Source: Syntrophosphaera sp035450685
Lineage (GTDB): Bacteria > Cloacimonadota > Cloacimonadia > Cloacimonadales > Cloacimonadaceae
Assembly (NCBI GenBank): GCA_035450685.1
Contig: DAOTNF010000012.1
Location: forward strand, 1-64,000
Length of the DNA stretch: 64,000 nt
Reading direction: 5' to 3'
The translations under genes and the position numbers were made by a program. The notes under the pieces are model-generated. The model ran no database searches, was not told where the DNA came from, and saw nothing but the letters and a program-made list of their open reading frames with translations. This document shows positions 59,721-64,000 of this stretch, piece after piece; position 1 is the first letter of the stretch, and each line of letters starts with the position of its first letter.

Positions 59721-62291
59721 CTATTTGAGCAGGACCATCCTGCGGGTAAAGCTTTGGCCAGCGCTGGATATCCGGCAGAGATAGATGCCGGAGGAGACCT
59801 GCCTGCCGGAGTCGTCCCGTCCATCCCAGCGGGTGGAGTGGCTTCCGGCGCGGCCTTCAGCCTGGAGCAGGCTGCGAACCTTTTGCCCCTTCAGGTTGTA
59901 GATGGAAAGCGTGAAGGGGGCGCTGTCCTTGAGTTCATAGCTGATCGAGGTGCCGGAGGAAAAGGGATTGGGGCTGACGGCGAGGCTGAGGCCAGCCGGC
60001 GGCGCGGAAGGATCGTCGGTTGCCAAAACGGGAGCCTGGAGCAGCAGGCGGATGTCCGCCGCGCCCAGGATGCCGCGTCCCAGGGCGTCCGTCCAGGGGC
60101 GGTTGGGTTCCGTGATCCAGGTGTGGCCGCAGATCGCCTTGGTGTCGAAGATCATGTTCTGATATTCAAAGAGGTTCAAAACCACCGCTATCTGGCCGGA
60201 GATGGAGGTGGTGTCCTCGATGGCTACGGTGAAATCCGGCTCGTATTGAGGATTGTAGATGTAGCCCAGGTCAAGCAGCACCTGATCGGTGATGGCGCCG
60301 TTCGCGAAGCGGTTGATGGTGGCAACCACCAGCCCGGGTGTTTCCGGCGTGCCCCAGGGATCGGGCGTGATCTGGAAACGCAGGGCTTTCACCCGGTAAA
60401 GTTGGTCGCCCAAGTCCATTTCCAGCGCCACCTGGATGGGCACCGCGCCGCGTCCGTAGGCTTCCCAGTCGGGAGTGTCCGTCATCCAGTCGAACCAGTT
60501 CAGGTTTTCGGGGTCGATGATCTCGATCTGGTTGCTTTTTGTGCTTTGCATCCCGTTCTGCTGCCAGGCTGTCACGCTGATCTCGTGCGTTCCGAGGGAC
60601 AAGCTGGCTCCATCTATCGTCAGGGTGTAGGGCGGTGCGAAGACCTGTCCCTGCAGAATTCCGTCCACGAAAAAATCCACCCTGTCCAGGGAACCCACAG
60701 CCGGAATGACAGTTGTGGAAACGGCAAAGGATTCGTTTGGCACAAATGATCCCGAGGCCGGGGTGAGGGACTGGATCGCAGGAGGCATGCTGTATGTGGG
60801 CGGGTCAACCCTGAAACTGATCGTATCTCCGGCGTAGCCGATCTCCTTGATGTTCACGGGGATGGTGGCGCCGTTGCTGTAAACGGCGCGGGGATTGGTG
60901 AAGGCGTTGAACTCGGTGCGCTGTTCCTCCGCGCAGAAAGCTGCTTCGGCGATCTGGCCGTTGGAGGTATTGCTGCCGTTAGGCCGGAAGATGTAAACCG
61001 CGTCCGGCGGGCCGTCCGAGTTGCCGTGCAGGGACGCGTTGATGCGGTAGATCAGCAGTCCGGAACCGGGCAGTTCCTCCTCAAAGATATCGCTGTCCTG
61101 CTTGCGGTATTCAAAGACCAGGCTTTCGTTTCCGCCGGGAAAGGCCATATAGAAGCAGTTGTTGGTTGGCGAAGTGACTGGATTGAGGGTGAAGCTGGCT
61201 CCCGTATAGGGAATTTCCGGAATGTCGTCTATCCATCCGCCGTAGCGGTATTTCATATACATGCCCATGTGGCCGTATCCGCTTTCCATGATGTCCCAGC
61301 ATCCGGCGGGAGTCAGGCCGTCATATTCGTAGTGATAGAGGTCTGGAGCGCCCACGCTGTGGAACATCTCGTGGCAGATGGTGCGCACATCGTTATGGTC
61401 TTCCGGCTGGAAGGTAAAGTCCCACACGAGCTTATTATTGATGAAGGCATCCACGGTGTAGAGCGCCCAGCGATGCGCCCAGAGCAGTTCCGCCCAGGCG
61501 GTGTGGGGCCCGCGGATGATAAAGCAGACGTTGTCCACATAGCCATCGCAGTCGGCATCGATTACCAGATCGGCCGGCACTTGGGGCGCGATGGCGTTTA
61601 TGGCGTTGGCAAGCAAGGTGTGCTCGCGTTCGGTGCGCTGCCAGTCGCGGTAGCCCAGAGGGTTGGTTACGCTGTTGTAGGGCATGTAATAGGCGCGGGG
61701 ATGGCTGTCCTGGTAAGAGAGGTTTACCTGTGGCTCGCAGGTGGGATAGTGATGGGAAACGTAGTTGAGCTGGTTATAACTCACCTTGTGGAAATAGTTG
61801 CGCAGGGAATGTGCCTCATCGCCCACGGCGTTGAACTTGGCGTCATAGGCGGAGCGGGGTTCCTCGAACTCCGTCTGGTCGGAAAAGCGGATATAGACCA
61901 CCAGGTTGTTCACCGTTCCGGTGTTGGGCCCGCGGTTTCCAGCCCGGCGGTGTGAGTTCATGGACTGCACCCTGGCGTCGTAGGCGGCCTTGGATATCCG
62001 GATGCCGGGTTTAAGGCCCAGGGCGCGGGGATCGGAGGAGTCTGCCCTGTGGATGGAGGGGGCGGGTTCGCCGTCCCGCAATTCGGCAAAGTAATAATAG
62101 CCGTCCGTGGGGCTTTGGATGATGGTGTAGCCTTGCGCGTCGTGCAGGCGGTTGGCAAATTCGTCGCCGCTCGCCAGCAGTTGCAGCACGGAGCCGTCGG
62201 GTTGGGTCACGGGCGAAGGGATGTTGTAGAGGTTGGCGCTTGTCAGCGCTGCCGACAGCAGGCAGAAAAGTATTAGCAGCGGGTATCTCAT
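59721..62291 (-). CDS. M6-family (immune inhibitor A-like) metalloprotease with sorting domain
   Basis: A secreted zinc protease of 856 residues from the ATG at 62291 (GGAGGAACC). Signal peptide (MRYPLLILFCLLSAALTSA), propeptide-like segment, and the M6 catalytic domain (about 90-400) with the zinc motif in 'ICHEMFHSVGAPDLYHYE' and the Met-turn-like 'WDIMESG'. An Ig-like Big_9-type domain (about 535-620) and an unknown domain follow. The end shows 'LAVSPNPFSSG', 'SIYNLKGQKV' and 'SSGIYLCRIS', the FlgD-like type IX sorting tail. It lies 56 nt after the SagB-like gene. Confidence 0.9.
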   Translation of the reverse strand: MRYPLLILFCLLSAALTSANLYNIPSPVTQPDGSVLQLLASGDEFANRLHDAQGYTIIQSPTDGYYYFAELRDGEPAPSIHRADSSDPRALGLKPGIRISKAAYDARVQSMNSHRRAGNRGPNTGTVNNLVVYIRFSDQTEFEEPRSAYDAKFNAVGDEAHSLRNYFHKVSYNQLNYVSHHYPTCEPQVNLSYQDSHPRAYYMPYNSVTNPLGYRDWQRTEREHTLLANAINAIAPQVPADLVIDADCDGYVDNVCFIIRGPHTAWAELLWAHRWALYTVDAFINNKLVWDFTFQPEDHNDVRTICHEMFHSVGAPDLYHYEYDGLTPAGCWDIMESGYGHMGMYMKYRYGGWIDDIPEIPYTGASFTLNPVTSPTNNCFYMAFPGGNESLVFEYRKQDSDIFEEELPGSGLLIYRINASLHGNSDGPPDAVYIFRPNGSNTSNGQIAEAAFCAEEQRTEFNAFTNPRAVYSNGATIPVNIKEIGYAGDTISFRVDPPTYSMPPAIQSLTPASGSFVPNESFAVSTTVIPAVGSLDRVDFFVDGILQGQVFAPPYTLTIDGASLSLGTHEISVTAWQQNGMQSTKSNQIEIIDPENLNWFDWMTDTPDWEAYGRGAVPIQVALEMDLGDQLYRVKALRFQITPDPWGTPETPGLVVATINRFANGAITDQVLLDLGYIYNPQYEPDFTVAIEDTTSISGQIAVVLNLFEYQNMIFDTKAICGHTWITEPNRPWTDALGRGILGAADIRLLLQAPVLATDDPSAPPAGLSLAVSPNPFSSGTSISYELKDSAPFTLSIYNLKGQKVRSLLQAEGRAGSHSTRWDGRDDSGRQVSSGIYLCRISSAGQSFTRRMVLLK

Positions 62292-62347
62292 GGTTCCTCC
62301 AGATTTGGGAAGGTTGCTGTTGTTTGGCATGGTTTTCCGGCAGGTGT

Positions 62348-63253
62348 TCATTGCCCGGAGGGTTTTTTACCCAGGGTGGCTGCGTAGATCACAAATTCCT
62401 GCACCCCGTCCAATCCCAGGCATTCGTTCATGGCTTCATCCTGAAAGGCTCCAATCATGCAGGCGCCTCCACCCACGGCTTCGGCAGCCAGGTGGATGTT
62501 TTGCCCCACATGCCCGGCATCAATATACAGGTAGCGGTAGCCCCGCTGCCCATAACGCCAGGAAGTCCGGTAGGGAACCGCGCTGAGGATGAAGGTGACG
62601 GCGGAGTTGCGCACCATTTCCTGGCGCAGGCAGCCATCATAGACCGCCACGAAGATCTGCGGGGAGAGGTCGATCGCCACCAGGCAATGCTTGAGGGGAT
62701 GATAATAGTAGAGGCCGGGTTTGACGCCTGTCACGCGCTGGATTAGCAGGTAGCACTCGAAAGGATGCCTGCTTCCGGCAGAAGGAACGTTGCGGCGGGT
62801 GAACTCGTTGCGCTCGCTGCTGCGGAAGTCCCGCGCCCAACTGCTTGCCCAGAGCAGGAAGGATAGTTCTTCCAGGCTGAAGGGCTGGTCGGAATAGCTG
62901 CGCAGGCTGCGGCGCTGGTCGATGGCCTGATGCAGGGAGATGGAGGGGATGGCGATCTTGCCTGTGCCAGGCAGGGACAGCATCTCGCCCTCGCGGGGTT
63001 TTACGGCGTCCGGGCGGGGCATGTCCAGCTCCTGGTCGGCGCGGTTGGCATAGATGTAGCGGGTCAGGCGCACAAAGCGTTTGCCGATATCCGCCGCCTG
63101 GGGCATTTCAGCGGCTATCTCGCGCAGCAGCGGGGCATAGCTCTGTTCCATCATGTCGATCTCGTCATCACTGAGGCCGGTCTCCCTGGCTATCCGCTCG
63201 CGGTCCATGCCGCGAACCTTGTGGTAGAGGTATTCAAAGCTTTTCATATCCAT
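62348..63253 (-). CDS. SagB-like FMN-dependent nitroreductase-family dehydrogenase
   Basis: The protein has 301 residues from the ATG at 63253 (GGAG at 7 nt). Residues about 105-300 form a nitroreductase fold of the SagB/ThcOx group: 'RRSLRSYSDQPFSLEELSFL', 'VPSAGSRHPFECYLL', 'GQNIHLAAEAVGGGACMIGA'. The first 100 residues are a charged helical extension. SagB-type enzymes oxidise azolines to thiazole/oxazole in peptide natural products; no cyclodehydratase or precursor gene is nearby, so the substrate is unknown. It lies 21 nt after pfkA and 56 nt before the M6 protease. Confidence 0.85.
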   Translation of the reverse strand: MDMKSFEYLYHKVRGMDRERIARETGLSDDEIDMMEQSYAPLLREIAAEMPQAADIGKRFVRLTRYIYANRADQELDMPRPDAVKPREGEMLSLPGTGKIAIPSISLHQAIDQRRSLRSYSDQPFSLEELSFLLWASSWARDFRSSERNEFTRRNVPSAGSRHPFECYLLIQRVTGVKPGLYYYHPLKHCLVAIDLSPQIFVAVYDGCLRQEMVRNSAVTFILSAVPYRTSWRYGQRGYRYLYIDAGHVGQNIHLAAEAVGGGACMIGAFQDEAMNECLGLDGVQEFVIYAATLGKKPSGQ

Positions 63254-63274
63254 GGCATATCTCCTTCTTAAAGG

Positions 63275-64000
63275 TCAGTCTCCCAGCGAAATGCCCAGGC
63301 CGCGCGCGGTGTTTACCAGGTCGGAGTCCACATCCACCAGATTGTAGGTCTTGATGGCATCCCGCAGGGGAACGGACACGATGTTCGGATGGCGGTAAGC
63401 CACCATTTGCCCCCATTGTTCTGCCAGCACCATTTCAAAGGCCTTTACGCCGAACTGGGACGCCAGAATGCGGTCGAAAGCGTTGGGCCTGCCGCCGCGC
63501 TGCAGATGGCCCAGGATGGTTTCCCTGATCTCGATGGGGCAGCCGGCGTCCCTGAGCTCCTGGGAAAGGCGCAGCCCCGCTCCACCCAGGCGGATGGGCA
63601 TGCCTCCGGGTTGGTCGTTATTGCTGTAGCTCATCGAGCCAGCTATTGGCTTGGCGCCTTCGGCGATCACGATGTTGGCAAAGCCCTTGCCGGATGTGAC
63701 GCGGCGCTCGATCGCCTGCATCACTTTGTTGATGTCATAATCTATTTCAGGGATCAGGCACACTTCAGCCCCTCCGGCGATGGCCGCGTGCAGCGCGATC
63801 CAGCCGGCATAGCGTCCCATCACTTCCAGGATCAGCACCCGGTGATGGCTGGCGGCTGTAGTCACCAGCTTGTCCAAGGCGTCGGTGGCGGCATCCACCG
63901 CGGTCTGGAAGCCAAAGGTGAAGTCGGTGTCCGAGAGGTCGTTGTCGATGGTTTTGGGCACTCCGATGATCGGGCAGCCAAGTTCAAAAAGGCCTTGGGA
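63275..64000 (-). CDS. pfkA: 6-phosphofructokinase, C-terminal 242 codons (5' end beyond window)
   Basis: Phosphorylates fructose-6-phosphate in glycolysis. The frame is open from the edge ('SQGLFELGCPIIGVPKTIDND'-like region) to the stop at 63275. Motifs: 'VPKTIDND', 'TDFTFGFQTA', 'EVMGRYAGWIALHAA', 'CLIPE', 'IAEGAKP', 'LGHLQRGG', 'FDRILA'. The Lys in PKTIDND corresponds to residue 124 (E. coli numbering), Gly in ATP-dependent enzymes and Lys in PPi-dependent or group III enzymes. The deciding residue 104 is outside the window, so the phosphoryl donor is open. It is the first gene of the operon ending at 57837. An internal GTG at 63961 is not the start. Confidence 0.92.
   Translation of the reverse strand, partial: SQGLFELGCPIIGVPKTIDNDLSDTDFTFGFQTAVDAATDALDKLVTTAASHHRVLILEVMGRYAGWIALHAAIAGGAEVCLIPEIDYDINKVMQAIERRVTSGKGFANIVIAEGAKPIAGSMSYSNNDQPGGMPIRLGGAGLRLSQELRDAGCPIEIRETILGHLQRGGRPNAFDRILASQFGVKAFEMVLAEQWGQMVAYRHPNIVSVPLRDAIKTYNLVDVDSDLVNTARGLGISLGD

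Overview
The window reads as ordinary chromosome from a diderm bacterium of the FCB superphylum. A Cloacimonadota-like (WWE1/Cloacimonetes) uncultured organism fits best, but this is inference and no marker gene here proves it. Supporting signs are: several long secreted proteins ending in a type IX/FlgD-like C-terminal sorting domain (18819..21419, 37963..39942, 59721..62291); PorV-like and other beta-barrel proteins; kdsB, which implies Kdo-containing LPS; G+C-rich coding DNA; and dense, head-to-tail gene clusters with ATGA/TGATG overlaps. I see no rRNA, tRNA, CRISPR array, prophage or insertion sequence.

Layout. 1-6 kb: a secreted multidomain protein cut by the window edge, then (all minus strand) a ferritin-like protein, a lytic transglycosylase, a pilin-like protein and folC. 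6-15 kb: a repeat island, a 5'-nucleotidase, a DUF5916-like outer-membrane protein, and the operon corA-queD-engB-mnmG-kdsB. 15.5-23 kb (plus strand): a HisS-like protein, RidA, a PduO-type adenosyltransferase, gpmA, a tiny ferredoxin missed by length filters, a beta-helix secreted protein and an asparagine-synthetase-like protein. 24-33 kb (minus): two outer-membrane proteins with an orphan MalK/UgpC-type ATPase, then purA, a PorV-like protein, a DUF362 ferredoxin protein, a DivIC/FtsB-like protein and a diguanylate cyclase. 33-43 kb: a PP2C phosphatase, an MrfA/YprA-like helicase carrying an HNH domain, a secreted protein and a 1029-residue GNAT fusion. 43.7-49.7 kb (minus): a surface-polysaccharide-like operon (hexapeptide acyltransferase, dolichol-phosphate-mannose-synthase-like glycosyltransferase, small secreted protein, ruvB, flippase, second asparagine-synthetase-like protein). 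49.7-57 kb: a Xer recombinase, an SdpR/SdpI pair with a methyltransferase, a 28-codon ORF, a BchI/BchD-like AAA+/VWA pair and an ABC exporter. 57.8-64 kb (minus): phosphofructokinase (cut by the edge), a SagB-like dehydrogenase, an M6 metalloprotease and a TPR-like protein.

The most striking non-coding content is a mosaic family of intergenic repeats. One module (five copies) is a run of four consecutive hairpins whose loops share a CGGA/TCCG core. Another (seven copies) is an element of about 80-120 bp built around a CATCCTTA...TAAGGATG inverted repeat, which in one copy is a perfect 39-nt palindrome. With three further modules these build four islands in recurring orders and both orientations. 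Many short ORFs with repeated peptide content are artefacts of these islands.

Start codons were chosen by Shine-Dalgarno spacing, signal peptides and overlap with the upstream gene, so several genes are shorter than their maximal open frame. All functional calls rest on motif recognition by eye; no search was run.
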